The position numbers were made by a program, and so were the translations under genes. Below are positions 35,502 through 43,889 of a DNA stretch of 64,000 bases, in pieces. Every line of letters starts with the position of its first letter. The stretch's first letter is position 1. The notes under the pieces were generated by a model that worked only from the letters and a program-made list of their open reading frames with translations, was not told the origin of the DNA and did no database searches. The stretch comes from an uncultured Paracoccaceae bacterium. GTDB taxonomy: Bacteria; Pseudomonadota; Alphaproteobacteria; Rhodobacterales; Rhodobacteraceae. The stretch is from NCBI GenBank assembly GCA_947489445.1, contig CANLDN010000007.1, positions 1 through 64,000 of the forward strand, read 5' to 3'.

Positions 35502-36860
35502 CTAAGCTGTCTGCGCTGCGGGTGCGTTGTGGTTGCCTAACCAGTAAAGAGCAAAGCCACCCACGACGAGGCCAGCAAGCCCATTGGCAATCGCAATGCC
35601 GTAAAAGACTGCGTCGGATCCCGCCAACAGTGACGCGATGTAAGAGAACGGTACATAAAACGCGGCCGTTCGGATCAGGTAGAGTCCGAGGCCAAAATGC
35701 GACCTACCGATCGCATTGAAAGCGCCAGCGGTGATGATCACCACACCATACCCCCAAAGGCTCAGCGGAACGATAGCCAGATAGGTGCTTGCGGCGCTGA
35801 TGACTTTGGCTTCTTGCGAGAAAACCCCGATGATCGGCTCTGCCGCAACCCAGAAAAACAGAGCGAGGATGCCCGCCCATGCCGCGCAGATCACGTAACT
35901 GATTTTGAGCGCTTCGCCGACCCGATCACATTTGCCTGCCCCCCAGTTTTGTCCGGTAAAGGGCCCGATGGCCGATGACAACGCCAGCATTGGTATGACA
36001 GCGAGCGATTCAACCCGTGTTGCAACACCGAAACCTGCGACAATGACCTCGCTAAACCCGGCCAGAATGGCCGTGACCGCTGCGATCCCGATTGGGTTCA
36101 CTGCATTGCCGACCGATGCCGGAATGCCCACGGCGAGGACGCGGGTCCATGATTTGAAAAGCGTATGCATCCTCGGGATTTCGAACAGCAGCATTTTTTC
36201 GCGCCATGCAACCAAGGCGAACGCCCCAAAGACAGTGACGAGCCACGCCAAAAGCGTACCGATAGCGGCCCCTTGGATGCCAAAGGGCGGGATGGGCCCC
36301 AGACCAAAGATAAAGACAGGCGTAATCGCGATGTTTGTCAGAGCCGAGCTGACCATGACAACGCTTGGCCAGAATGTGTCGCCAACGGCACGCACGATGG
36401 AATTGGCGACAATTGGCACGACCAAAAGCGGGATGGCTAGAAACCAGATACGCATGTACTGGCCGATCATCTCAAGCGTCTCGCCACTGGCGCCCAGAAG
36501 CGCAAAAAGTGGATCAATCGCGAAGTATCCCGCCGTGGCCACGCATATCACCAGTATCAGCGCCAGCACCAAACTGTCGGTTGCAAGACGTTTCGCATCG
36601 TCCTTGTCTGCGGCGCCAACAGCACGCGACACCACAGATGACGCACCCGCACCCAACCCAATGGCAAGATTTGAGACCGTCAACGTGACCGGAAAAGTGA
36701 ATGAAAGCGCCGTGAGTTGCTGCGTGCCCAACTGTCCAACATAGTAGGTATCAATCAATGAAACCGAGATCACTGCAATGATCCCGAATATCATGGGGCC
36801 CGCCAATTGCAGTAGCTTTTGCCATGTGGCTCCGGTTGTCAGATCACGAGAGTCGGACAC
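35502..36860 (-). CDS. MATE family efflux transporter
   Basis: A 452-residue protein with about 12 membrane helices in two homologous halves. The N-terminal motif PMIFGIIAVISVSLIDTYYVGQLG and ALSFTFPVTLTVSNLAIGLGAG are typical of MATE/NorM-type drug:cation antiporters. Length is standard. A full GGAAC-N17-CGTT promoter sits 29 bases upstream of the start, making it a likely general-stress target. Confidence 0.88.
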   Translation of the reverse strand: MSDSRDLTTGATWQKLLQLAGPMIFGIIAVISVSLIDTYYVGQLGTQQLTALSFTFPVTLTVSNLAIGLGAGASSVVSRAVGAADKDDAKRLATDSLVLALILVICVATAGYFAIDPLFALLGASGETLEMIGQYMRIWFLAIPLLVVPIVANSIVRAVGDTFWPSVVMVSSALTNIAITPVFIFGLGPIPPFGIQGAAIGTLLAWLVTVFGAFALVAWREKMLLFEIPRMHTLFKSWTRVLAVGIPASVGNAVNPIGIAAVTAILAGFSEVIVAGFGVATRVESLAVIPMLALSSAIGPFTGQNWGAGKCDRVGEALKISYVICAAWAGILALFFWVAAEPIIGVFSQEAKVISAASTYLAIVPLSLWGYGVVIITAGAFNAIGRSHFGLGLYLIRTAAFYVPFSYIASLLAGSDAVFYGIAIANGLAGLVVGGFALYWLGNHNAPAAQTA

Positions 36861-36888
36861 GTTCTTTTCCTTTTGTCATTCGGCACCT

Positions 36889-36914
36889 AACGCGGCACCT
36901 CACAAAAAGGTTCC
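36889..36914 (-). promoter_or_regulatory. EcfG promoter of the MATE gene
   Basis: On the minus strand: GGAAC (36914-36910), 17-base spacer, CGTT (36892-36889); full match to the general-stress sigma factor consensus. Confidence 0.7.
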
Positions 36915-36926
36915 GTTCTCAGTCTT

Positions 36927-37892
36927 TCATTTTGATTCCAGAAAACCGAGAAGATGTTGCTCGTTAACCTTCAGCCCGTGCTGTTCCGCGGGTTTAACAC
37001 GCGGGGCGCGCTGGTCTGCCAGGGCAACGACAGCTGGATGGATGTAGCTGTTGCGTGCGACCGTGGGCGTATTGTGTAGAATGTCCGCCGCGGCGGTGGC
37101 CATGTCTTTGATCGTAGCGTTGCCTTTCACGCCGACATCAAAGGCCGCACAAGTGCCAGCCCATGTGCGGAACGTCTTGGCGGTGATACCTTCCTGGCCT
37201 GCTGCGTCTGCGATGTAGGCATTCAGCGCTTCAGAACTCAGTGATTGTGGATCACCGGCGTCATCCACCCAAGCCAGCAGATTTGCGCCTGGCAGGTCGC
37301 TGATTTTATCTAGAATGCGCACCAGCTTTGCGTCGGTAATGGTTGTGCGCACCTTTTGGCCACCCTTGGCGCGGTAGTTCAGTGCAATATCCTTGCCAGA
37401 CAAAGAAATATGTCGGTTGCGTAGGGTCAGCGCGCCATAGCTGTTGTTCTCTTCAACATATTGCGGGCTGCCGACACGCAACGCAGTGCGATCAATCAGC
37501 GTAACAGCCGCTGCCAAGGCAAACTCCCTTTCGCCCGCATCCTCTTGCAGATCGGCTTGCACCCGCCGTCTGATGCGCGGCAGGGCGCGGCCAAATGCAG
37601 GTAGGTCATCAAACTTTAACTGCGCCCGGAAGGCTGTCCAGTCGGGGTGATAGATGTATTGCTTACGCCCGCGCTCATCGCGTCCGGTCGCCAGAAGGTG
37701 GCCGTTTTCAACCGGACACATCCAAACCTCTTCATATGCGGGCGGCACGGCCAGCGCGGCAAGACGTTGGCGGGTGGTCATGTCAGCAATCAACTGGCCC
37801 TCGGTATCGAGGTACGAAAACCCTTTGCCCCGACGTTTGCGGGCAAAGCCCGACTTTGTATCGGGATAGTAGATCAGACCTGCTGGTTTCAC
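36927..37892 (-). CDS. DNA topoisomerase IB (poxvirus/bacterial type)
   Basis: A 321-residue type IB topoisomerase, the usual length for bacterial members. The N-terminal beta domain (about 1-90) is followed by a catalytic domain. The DRTALRVGSPQYVEENNSYGALTL region holds the first active-site arginine, KGGQKVR the lysine loop, and the nucleophile is Tyr283 in ARNSYIHPAV. It relaxes supercoils through a 3'-phosphotyrosine intermediate. Its start overlaps the DUF2945 gene stop by four bases, so both come from the EcfG-type promoter at 38128-38153. Confidence 0.9.
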   Translation of the reverse strand: MKPAGLIYYPDTKSGFARKRRGKGFSYLDTEGQLIADMTTRQRLAALAVPPAYEEVWMCPVENGHLLATGRDERGRKQYIYHPDWTAFRAQLKFDDLPAFGRALPRIRRRVQADLQEDAGEREFALAAAVTLIDRTALRVGSPQYVEENNSYGALTLRNRHISLSGKDIALNYRAKGGQKVRTTITDAKLVRILDKISDLPGANLLAWVDDAGDPQSLSSEALNAYIADAAGQEGITAKTFRTWAGTCAAFDVGVKGNATIKDMATAAADILHNTPTVARNSYIHPAVVALADQRAPRVKPAEQHGLKVNEQHLLGFLESK

Positions 37893-38101
37893 GCTTTTCG
37901 CACTTCCGACGCGAGTTTAAGCACCTTTGTGCCATCGTCCTGCTCAATTTCTAACGCAGGGTCATCGTCAGAGCCGTTTCGCGTCACTTCGGATCCTTTG
38001 ATTGTGCGGGTGATGGATTTGGTATGGGTGTCGGCGACTTTGCCTTCGGCAGTGCCGTTGCCCCAGTCCCACTCGACTTTGTCGCCTTTCTGATAACTCA
38101 T
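37889..38101 (-). CDS. DUF2945 (hypervirulence-associated TUDOR-like) small protein
   Basis: A 70-residue protein. The family pattern is clear: a Y-x-x-GD-x-V-x-W opening (YQKGDKVEWDWGNGTAEGKV), then KSITRTIKGSEVTRNGSDDDPAL and a closing KVLKLASEVRKA. It folds as a small SH3/TUDOR-like barrel; role unknown. The start at 38101 is set by AAGGAGA. Coupled to topoisomerase IB, which hints at a DNA-related stress task. Confidence 0.85.
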   Translation of the reverse strand: MSYQKGDKVEWDWGNGTAEGKVADTHTKSITRTIKGSEVTRNGSDDDPALEIEQDDGTKVLKLASEVRKA

Positions 38102-38127
38102 TTGTCTCTCCTTGATGTCCGATGACA

Positions 38128-38153
38128 AACGTTATGCGACGGTGTTTCGTTCC
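38128..38153 (-). promoter_or_regulatory. EcfG promoter of DUF2945-topoisomerase IB
   Basis: On the minus strand: GGAAC (38153-38149), 17-base spacer, CGTT (38131-38128). The -10 lies 27 bases from the start codon. Confidence 0.72.
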
Positions 38154-39407
38154 TCATCCACCGCTGGTAAGTCGGGCGATCTCTTCTTTGATGCAGGCCT
38201 GTTCCGCCGATTTGACCGTACCCGATAGGTCGTTGAGCAGCCGACACGCATGATCCAGCACCAGTGCGTCCGGCTTAATATACTGTCGGCACAGCGGAAA
38301 AGTCGCCGCGAACAGGCGCTCAAACGTCAGATGTGGGAACGAAAGCCGCGGAAGTGCCGGTTCTTGCAGCCCATCCTTATATTGACTTGCGACGGTGAGT
38401 GCGGCCGCCATACGGTTCAGGCAATCCTTGGCTGTATAAGGATCATTGACCCCAGGGGATAGGGCGCGTGCAGCCATTTCAACCAACTGTTCCGCTAAAA
38501 AGGTTGGGTTCTGGTTTTCGGTTCGGCCGATCCCGACCGCAAAGCAGCCCCGGACTGCATCCAGATCATCAGTACTCGGATCATTCTTGGCCCAGATGTG
38601 GAACACCGGTGTTTCGGTCGTCAGAAAGGTACCAATAGATGCGTCCAGCGCGATGAACCAGTCGTGTTGATCCGCTAGTTGTGAAAGCTGCGTGAAGTTG
38701 ACGGTTTGGATATAGCCCGAGGTTGTGGGCCGGATTACCGCATCAGGCGCGCGCTCTGGCTGTCTTTCGAGCTTTGTTTCGCTTAAATCGCTGTCGCGAT
38801 CATCGATTAAGTCACGAATTTGTTGCTCCAGCGACGCGCCGATATTGGCCGAAATATGCGACACATTGATCGTTTCTGGAACATGATGGATGAAGTAAAT
38901 AAGCGTGAACACGCAAAGGAGCGTCAGTAGCAACGCAACAATCAGCGAGTACTGGGGTACGTACTCCGCAATCCCACCGTCGATACCGTCCTGCACTGTC
39001 CGCAGAACGACCAAAGCATAAACGAACGTCGCGATCAGGATGCCGAGGCTCCACTGGTTGCCGCGGTCCCGCATAAAGTTGCCAATCAACCGTGGCCCAA
39101 AGTTGCCCGATGCAAAGGACACGGCGACGAGTGTCATGGAAAACATCACCCCAGTGACGCCAATGATGGATTGCGCGATGACGGCAAGCGTCGAGCGGGC
39201 TCCATCGGCCTGTGTGTCGATAAAGGTGTCGGGCAATTGCCATGGCAATCGTGACGCATCACGATCAATCCAGCCCATCAAGCCGGCAAGTGCGAGACCA
39301 ATGAATACGAGTACCGTGGGCAGAAACCAGTAACTGGCTCGCACATCCTGAATAGTCTTCAGTACATAGGCCCGCTTGCCCATGGAGAAAGTGTTGTATT
39401 TGCTCAA
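38154..39407 (-). CDS. DUF2254 membrane protein
   Basis: A 417-residue protein with four N-terminal transmembrane helices (roughly 25-45, 70-95, 115-135 and 150-175) and a long soluble domain, the DUF2254 layout; function unknown, in the inner membrane. The TTG start at 39407 is chosen because GAGGA lies just upstream, while the ATG at 39383 has no ribosome site. A GGAAC-N17-CGTT promoter is 51 bases upstream, overlapping the opposite promoter of the FNT gene. Confidence 0.82.
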   Translation of the reverse strand: MSKYNTFSMGKRAYVLKTIQDVRASYWFLPTVLVFIGLALAGLMGWIDRDASRLPWQLPDTFIDTQADGARSTLAVIAQSIIGVTGVMFSMTLVAVSFASGNFGPRLIGNFMRDRGNQWSLGILIATFVYALVVLRTVQDGIDGGIAEYVPQYSLIVALLLTLLCVFTLIYFIHHVPETINVSHISANIGASLEQQIRDLIDDRDSDLSETKLERQPERAPDAVIRPTTSGYIQTVNFTQLSQLADQHDWFIALDASIGTFLTTETPVFHIWAKNDPSTDDLDAVRGCFAVGIGRTENQNPTFLAEQLVEMAARALSPGVNDPYTAKDCLNRMAAALTVASQYKDGLQEPALPRLSFPHLTFERLFAATFPLCRQYIKPDALVLDHACRLLNDLSGTVKSAEQACIKEEIARLTSGG

Positions 39408-39457
39408 ACGATCCTCGCAATCGGACTTCGGTTAATGCGTATGTGACAACTTCGACT

Positions 39458-39483
39458 AACGCGGGCGGAACCAATTTGGTTCC
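39458..39483 (-). promoter_or_regulatory. EcfG promoter of the DUF2254 gene
   Basis: On the minus strand: GGAAC (39483-39479), 17-base spacer, CGTT (39461-39458). Overlaps the plus-strand promoter within a near-palindrome. Confidence 0.68.
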
Positions 39484-39491
39484 TTTGCGTT
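39467..39491 (+). promoter_or_regulatory. EcfG promoter of the FNT gene
   Basis: GGAAC (39467-39471), 16-base spacer, CGTT (39488-39491), 32 bases before the start codon. The element GGAACCAATTTGGTTCC is almost a perfect palindrome supplying a -35 box to each direction. Confidence 0.72.
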
Positions 39492-39523
39492 GTCAGTTGA
39501 CATTCAAGCCTAGGAATAACTCC

Positions 39524-40336
39524 ATGTCTCATAACACTGCTGCCATTGATGACTCAGAAAAGCTTTCGTCGAAAGATATCTTTGAGGTCATCCGACGCGA
39601 CGGCCACGAAGAGCTGGAACGCCCGAATGTGTCACTGTTTTGGTCAGGCGTTGCGGCCGGTCTGATGATTTCGTTGTCGGTTCTTGGTGAAGCCATCTTT
39701 CGCACTTATCTGCCGGAGACGGATTGGCGCTACCTTCTCGAAAACGTCGGTTACAGTCTGGGGTTCCTCGTTGTGATCCTCGGGCGGATGCAGCTTTTTA
39801 CTGAAAACACGATCACCACCGTACTGCCGGTAATGCATAACCCGGTCTGGGCGATGTTTCGACGGTTGATCGTACTATGGTCGATCGTTCTGTTTGCCAA
39901 CGTCATCGGCGCGTTTGTCGTCGCGACCGCCTTTGCATATGGCAGTTTTATTCCGGCAGAGTTACTGCCAGCCATCACAGAGCTTTCTGAACATGCGACC
40001 GGTTTCAGCACCAGCGAAGCGTTTCAGCGCGCAATTCCGGCCGGTATTCTGGTCGCGGCCATTGTATGGATGCTGCCAGAGGCCGAAGGGTTTGGTTTCT
40101 TTATCATCCTGACTTTTACTTGGCTGATCGCGGCGGGCGATTTCACCCATATCGTGGCGGGCAGCGTTGAGATGGCGTTCCTGATGGTGCAGGGCATGCT
40201 GCCGCTGGACCGCGCGTTCCTTGACTTCTTCTTGCCGGTGCTCTTCGGCAATATCCTCGGCGGGACGGTGATCTTTGCGTTGCTGGCCTTTGGGCAAGTG
40301 CGGCGCGAACTGCCAGATGCAAAAGATCAAAAATAA
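39524..40336 (+). CDS. Formate/nitrite transporter family protein
   Basis: A 270-residue FNT-type channel with six predicted membrane helices after a 45-residue charged N-terminus. Family landmarks include GLMISLSVLGEAIF in the first helix, the LGRMQLFTENTI loop, and the late FGNILGGTVIFALLA helix. Members pass formate, nitrite or other small anions; this subgroup, often in stress loci, is uncharacterised. The ATG at 39524 follows TAGGAATAA. Confidence 0.83.
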   Translation: MSHNTAAIDDSEKLSSKDIFEVIRRDGHEELERPNVSLFWSGVAAGLMISLSVLGEAIFRTYLPETDWRYLLENVGYSLGFLVVILGRMQLFTENTITTVLPVMHNPVWAMFRRLIVLWSIVLFANVIGAFVVATAFAYGSFIPAELLPAITELSEHATGFSTSEAFQRAIPAGILVAAIVWMLPEAEGFGFFIILTFTWLIAAGDFTHIVAGSVEMAFLMVQGMLPLDRAFLDFFLPVLFGNILGGTVIFALLAFGQVRRELPDAKDQK

Positions 40337-40399
40337 TGGAACCTTTGGCGACCTTGTGCATTGGGTAAGTAGGACAACCGTCAAACGGAGGAATGAAAA

Positions 40400-40588
40400 A
40401 TGGAATATGCAGGTTTTGGTGGACTGATCGTATTGGCCCTGAATATCTGGGCAATCATCTCAATCTTCAGCTCATCTGCCTCAACAGGCAGCAAGGTTCT
40501 TTGGACGCTGCTGGTACTGGTATTGCCCGTCATCGGCTTCATTATCTGGCTCGTTGCCGGACCACGCGGCGCAGCTGCGGCGGTATAA
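40400..40588 (+). CDS. PLDc_N domain small membrane protein
   Basis: A 62-residue protein with two transmembrane helices and the cardiolipin-synthase-like N-terminal pattern (ALNIWAIISIF...KVLWTLLVLVLPVIGFIIWL...GPR). No catalytic domain follows, as in many free-standing PLDc_N proteins. GGAGG precedes the start. A weak promoter-like GGAAC-N16-CATT lies at 40338; its -10 does not fit the consensus, so transcription may come from the FNT promoter. Confidence 0.8.
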   Translation: MEYAGFGGLIVLALNIWAIISIFSSSASTGSKVLWTLLVLVLPVIGFIIWLVAGPRGAAAAV

Positions 40589-40601
40589 GACAGAACAAAT
40601 C

Positions 40602-40636
40602 AACTGGCGTGTCGGCAACGACGCGCCAGTTTTTTG
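40602..40636 (+). terminator. Rho-independent terminator after the PLDc_N gene
   Basis: AACTGGCG and CGCCAGTT form an 8-bp stem (40602-40609 / 40624-40631) with a 14-nt loop, followed by T residues. It sits only 15 bases before the DUF202 start codon. Confidence 0.7.
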
Positions 40637-40650
40637 TGAGATGAACCGAT

Positions 40651-41028
40651 ATGTCCAAGACCGATGACAGCAAGGCCAGCAATCCTGCCGAGCGACGGAC
40701 AGATTGGGCCGAAGATCGCACCATTCTCGCAAATGAACGTACTTTTGCCGCTTGGATGCGCACCGGCATGGCCTGCGTTGGCGTCGCACTTGGCCTCAAG
40801 GCTGTTTTCGGCTCAACCGAGCACCCGCTGATTGCCAAGGCTGTGGCCGAGCTTTTTATCGTCACAGCGATTATCATTTTCGGATCTGCGGCGCGGCGCA
40901 GCTATTTGGCGCAAAAACGGATCGATGAACACGATACCAACGCGCAATCACATATCGGCATGATCGTAACTGCGGCTTCTTTGACTTTCGGCGCGATGGC
41001 CGCCGGTGTTATCTTGTGGCTGCTTTAA
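40651..41028 (+). CDS. DUF202 (YidH-like) membrane protein
   Basis: A 125-residue inner-membrane protein with three helices and the DUF202 opening motif (DWAEDRTILANERTFAAWMRTGM). Function unknown. No promoter of its own is evident between the terminator at 40602-40636 and the start, so it may be expressed by partial read-through. Confidence 0.85.
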   Translation: MSKTDDSKASNPAERRTDWAEDRTILANERTFAAWMRTGMACVGVALGLKAVFGSTEHPLIAKAVAELFIVTAIIIFGSAARRSYLAQKRIDEHDTNAQSHIGMIVTAASLTFGAMAAGVILWLL

Positions 41029-41030
41029 AA

Positions 41031-41058
41031 AAAAGGGCGCCCGCCGGGCGACCCTTTT
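41031..41058. terminator. Rho-independent terminator after DUF202, possibly bidirectional
   Basis: AAAAGGG/CCCTTTT outer stem with an inner CGCCCG/CGGGCG stem and a single bulged A. A-tract on one side and T-tract on the other allow use in both directions, also ending the 59-aa minus-strand gene. Confidence 0.75.
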
Positions 41059-41061
41059 GTA

Positions 41062-41241
41062 TCAATCGTTAGAAAGATAACTGGCCGGACTTTCCGCCGT
41101 CGGATTATCGGATTTATATGCGGTCCAGAACATGAAGCCGACGAAAAGCAGGCCCGCACACAACAGAGATATGGCGAGCCCGAATAGTGGGCCGCGATGG
41201 CGTTTGATTTGCTTATCTATGTTCGTTTCCGAAGCTGACAC
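41062..41241 (-). CDS. 59-residue membrane protein with GTG start
   Basis: A short gene on the minus strand. The GTG at 41241 is preceded by AAAAGGAGAATGCT, a strong ribosome site. The product has a charged N-terminus (SASETNIDKQIKRHRG), one transmembrane helix (PLFGLAISLLCAGLLFVGFMF) and a polar tail. Unknown family. A perfect GGAAC-N16-CGTT promoter lies 40 bases upstream, divergent from the AI-2E family gene, and a terminator follows directly. The complete set of signals makes this a real gene. Confidence 0.75.
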   Translation of the reverse strand: MSASETNIDKQIKRHRGPLFGLAISLLCAGLLFVGFMFWTAYKSDNPTAESPASYLSND

Positions 41242-41280
41242 AGCATTCTCCTTTTCACCTTTTCACCTTTTCAAAGAGAC

Positions 41281-41305
41281 AACGCAACAAACCAGTATTT
41301 GTTCC
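41281..41305 (-). promoter_or_regulatory. EcfG promoter of the 59-aa membrane protein
   Basis: On the minus strand: GGAAC (41305-41301), 16-base spacer, CGTT (41284-41281); full consensus. Confidence 0.72.
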
Positions 41306-41313
41306 ATGAATGG

Positions 41314-41338
41314 GGAACTGTTCGATATCTGAGCGGTT
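41314..41338 (+). promoter_or_regulatory. EcfG promoter of the AI-2E family gene
   Basis: GGAAC (41314-41318), 16-base spacer, GGTT (41335-41338), 20 bases before the start codon; back-to-back with the minus-strand promoter. Confidence 0.65.
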
Positions 41339-41358
41339 GTCAGAAGAAGGAGTTCTGA

Positions 41359-42384
41359 ATGCGTCTTTCACTTACCACATGCTGTCTGATCATCCTGACA
41401 GCTATCGTGACGCTCGCAGCCCTGCATCATGCCCGGGATTTGGTGGCGCCAATCTTGGGCGCCTTCCTGCTTGGTATCGTTATGACGCCATTGTCCGAAC
41501 TATGGGATAAGCTGCGCCTGCCAGCGTCTGCGGCAGCTTTTTTGTCGGTACTTCTTGCCCTTGCCGTGATCTTTGTCCTGTTGTTGCTGTTGGAACCCTA
41601 TGTCTCGCAAGCTATAAGTCAGGGCCCTATCATCCAGGCAGAACTGCGTGAAACAGTCGAAGAATTACGTCGCATCCTCCGTGGACTTGAACAGATATCA
41701 GACGATATGGCCGCCGCGATCGAGCCGAATGCCGCCCAGACCACCGAACAGGAACCCGTAGCACTGCCGTCGCTGACGGACGCGCTGTTCTATGCGCCCC
41801 AATTCCTTGCGCAGTTCCTGATTTTCACCGGCACGCTTTATTTCTTCTTGCTCGCGCGCGATGCTGTCTATGACTGGCTCAGCCAAAACATTGCAGCTTT
41901 GGGAAAATCAGATCTGCGCCACGCTGCAAAGCAGGTGTCGCGCTATGTCCTGACCATTTCGGCCATCAACTTCAGCTTTGGTGCGGTCGTCGTGATGGTG
42001 ATGCAGCTGATTGGTATGCCCTCGCCAATTGTCTGGGGCCTGCTGGCGTTTGTCTTGAATTTCGTACTTTATCTGGGTCCCGCCCTGCTCATCGTGATGC
42101 TGACCGTGACGGGTATCGTTGTATTTGATGGCGCGCTGAGCTTTTTGCCGCCAGCAATCTACATCGCCATGAATGCTACAGAAGCCCAGTTTGTCACCCC
42201 AACGCTTGTCGGCAAGAGCTTGGCGGTGAACCCTCTGCTGATATTTCTGTCGCTGGTGTTCTGGCTGTGGCTTTGGGGGCCTATCGGTGGGATTATTGCG
42301 ATCCCATTGCTGATCTGGACACTGACAGTGGTGAAAGGTTTCGGCGATCAGGCCATTTCGGCGGGAACACCTGGCAAGGCCTGA
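41359..42384 (+). CDS. AI-2E family transporter (PerM/TqsA-like)
   Basis: A 341-residue protein with about eight membrane segments. The N-terminal pair is followed by a long amphipathic region (about 75-135), then the family signature NFVLYLGPALLIVMLTV and the C-terminal PLLIFLSLVFWLWLWGPIGGIIAIPLL. The family includes autoinducer-2 exporters and sodium/proton antiporters; which applies is unknown. AGAAGGAG precedes the start. It converges with the phospholipase D gene with a 37-bp overlap of the 3' ends. Confidence 0.85.
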   Translation: MRLSLTTCCLIILTAIVTLAALHHARDLVAPILGAFLLGIVMTPLSELWDKLRLPASAAAFLSVLLALAVIFVLLLLLEPYVSQAISQGPIIQAELRETVEELRRILRGLEQISDDMAAAIEPNAAQTTEQEPVALPSLTDALFYAPQFLAQFLIFTGTLYFFLLARDAVYDWLSQNIAALGKSDLRHAAKQVSRYVLTISAINFSFGAVVVMVMQLIGMPSPIVWGLLAFVLNFVLYLGPALLIVMLTVTGIVVFDGALSFLPPAIYIAMNATEAQFVTPTLVGKSLAVNPLLIFLSLVFWLWLWGPIGGIIAIPLLIWTLTVVKGFGDQAISAGTPGKA

Positions 42385-43889
42385 GCCTCCGCGCGGCCAG
42401 GTTCCAATTTGTAAGGCAGGATGGACCCTTGGCGGTCTGAGGGCGCCAGCCGCGCGTTGTTTGCTGCACGCGCCGCCCATGCATCGCAGGCAGATTTCGT
42501 ATCATAAAATTCAGAACCGGCTTGTGCACCCAGCCAATGCGCAAAGCAGCGATGCTTGATCTGCGTGACTTCCTGCACTGTCTCTGTCTGAACGCCAACT
42601 TCGGTATCCCATCGCAAGCTACGACCATTCAGATTGGCGGAAGACACGATCCCGGTGTGATTATCAAAGAGCGAAACCTTGGCATGCAAATAAATGATCG
42701 GCGCATCAAAATGTGTATCCCGTCCCGGGGTGGACTGGTGGCGCGGTTGGGCTGGTGCGCCGACGAATGCGCGCTCGGCAAATGCATCGAGTAAGATATC
42801 GATGCACTTCGCCTGCAGGTGTTCGCCAAACTTGGCGTCAGGCCCCCAATCGTCCTGAAACGCGATCTCTTCCGGTGCCGCGGGTAGCATCATGACCAGC
42901 GAAAGTGCGGGTCTTTCGATGGCGCGGGCGGCTAGCCAGCGGGCAAGGGTTTCATCACGAAAGAATTGGGACTCGAAGTAAATCAGTTCTTCTGATTGCG
43001 CGATCGCCTTGCGGTGTGCTTCGGCGATCTCGTCTACCATTGGCCGGGGCGACATAAAGGGCAGCGAAAACCGCCGCTTTGCCGATAGGGTGCGTAGCAA
43101 CTTTTGCGGGGTAGGGGTCGTACGGCCTGAAAAGCCCGCTTCCATCTCAAGAAGGTGCGTGCGCGCCTCTGTCGCCACCTGTCCGGTGACAATCACCTGC
43201 ACATCGTGCCAAGTGTCTTCGCTGGATCGTTCGTGATCGGGCGTATCAAAGCGGCGATCATTCAGATCAAGCCCGCCGACATAAAGCCGCGTGCCATCAA
43301 AAACCGCCAGTTTCTGGTGATGCGTCACGGGCACCAAAGGCGGCGGCGGAAATTTACGCGGTTTCAGCGTATCGCCTTTTTTGGTGGTCAGGGCCCTGAT
43401 GCCCGGTGCAGTCGCCATCAATGCCGTGGCTGACATCCCCTGCTTTTGCGTGATGCGTTCAATTTGATCGCCGATTTCCCTGATGGACCGGACCCAAAGG
43501 GCAGCGCGTGGCACCAGACCGACACGAGCGGGATGCATCGCCACGCGAACACTCAGGTTTTGCGGATGTTGCGATGCCTCGCCCGCCGCGATCAGCCCAC
43601 GCAGGCATTGCCAGGCATAAAGATGCATATCCATTCGGACGACCGGATCGAAATCAGTGATCACCAACTGCAATTTGATGCCACGGTTCAGTGTGTGCAC
43701 GATCAGATCAAACCAATGGGCGCCCAAAGCGCGGGCATTCTTTGATCGCAGCTTTGTCCATGGATCAAAAACGCGGAACCCGGCCACGATCTCCTCCTGC
43801 GCCGTCAGAAATTCCTGCTCCAGCCGGGGATAGGCCTCACCCGCCGTGATCAGAACTTCGAAACCGCGTTGTAGCTCTGCATCGGTCAA
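42348..43889 (-). CDS. Phospholipase D family protein (cardiolipin synthase-like)
   Basis: A 513-residue soluble PLD-superfamily protein with two HKD motifs: HQKLAVFD (about residue 195) and HAKVSLFD (about 400), each H-x-K-x4-D. The N-terminus lacks the membrane helices of cardiolipin synthase, and there is no signal peptide, so it is probably a cytoplasmic or peripheral phosphatidyltransferase/phospholipase. Its start overlaps the histidine-kinase stop by four bases, placing it fourth in the nepR-ecfG-kinase-pld operon. Confidence 0.86.
   Translation of the reverse strand: MTDAELQRGFEVLITAGEAYPRLEQEFLTAQEEIVAGFRVFDPWTKLRSKNARALGAHWFDLIVHTLNRGIKLQLVITDFDPVVRMDMHLYAWQCLRGLIAAGEASQHPQNLSVRVAMHPARVGLVPRAALWVRSIREIGDQIERITQKQGMSATALMATAPGIRALTTKKGDTLKPRKFPPPPLVPVTHHQKLAVFDGTRLYVGGLDLNDRRFDTPDHERSSEDTWHDVQVIVTGQVATEARTHLLEMEAGFSGRTTPTPQKLLRTLSAKRRFSLPFMSPRPMVDEIAEAHRKAIAQSEELIYFESQFFRDETLARWLAARAIERPALSLVMMLPAAPEEIAFQDDWGPDAKFGEHLQAKCIDILLDAFAERAFVGAPAQPRHQSTPGRDTHFDAPIIYLHAKVSLFDNHTGIVSSANLNGRSLRWDTEVGVQTETVQEVTQIKHRCFAHWLGAQAGSEFYDTKSACDAWAARAANNARLAPSDRQGSILPYKLEPGRAEAQALPGVPAEMA

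Noticed and set aside
40338..40362. GGAAC-N16-CATT before the PLDc_N gene
   Set aside because: The -10 lacks the conserved GTT, so it was not counted among EcfG promoters.
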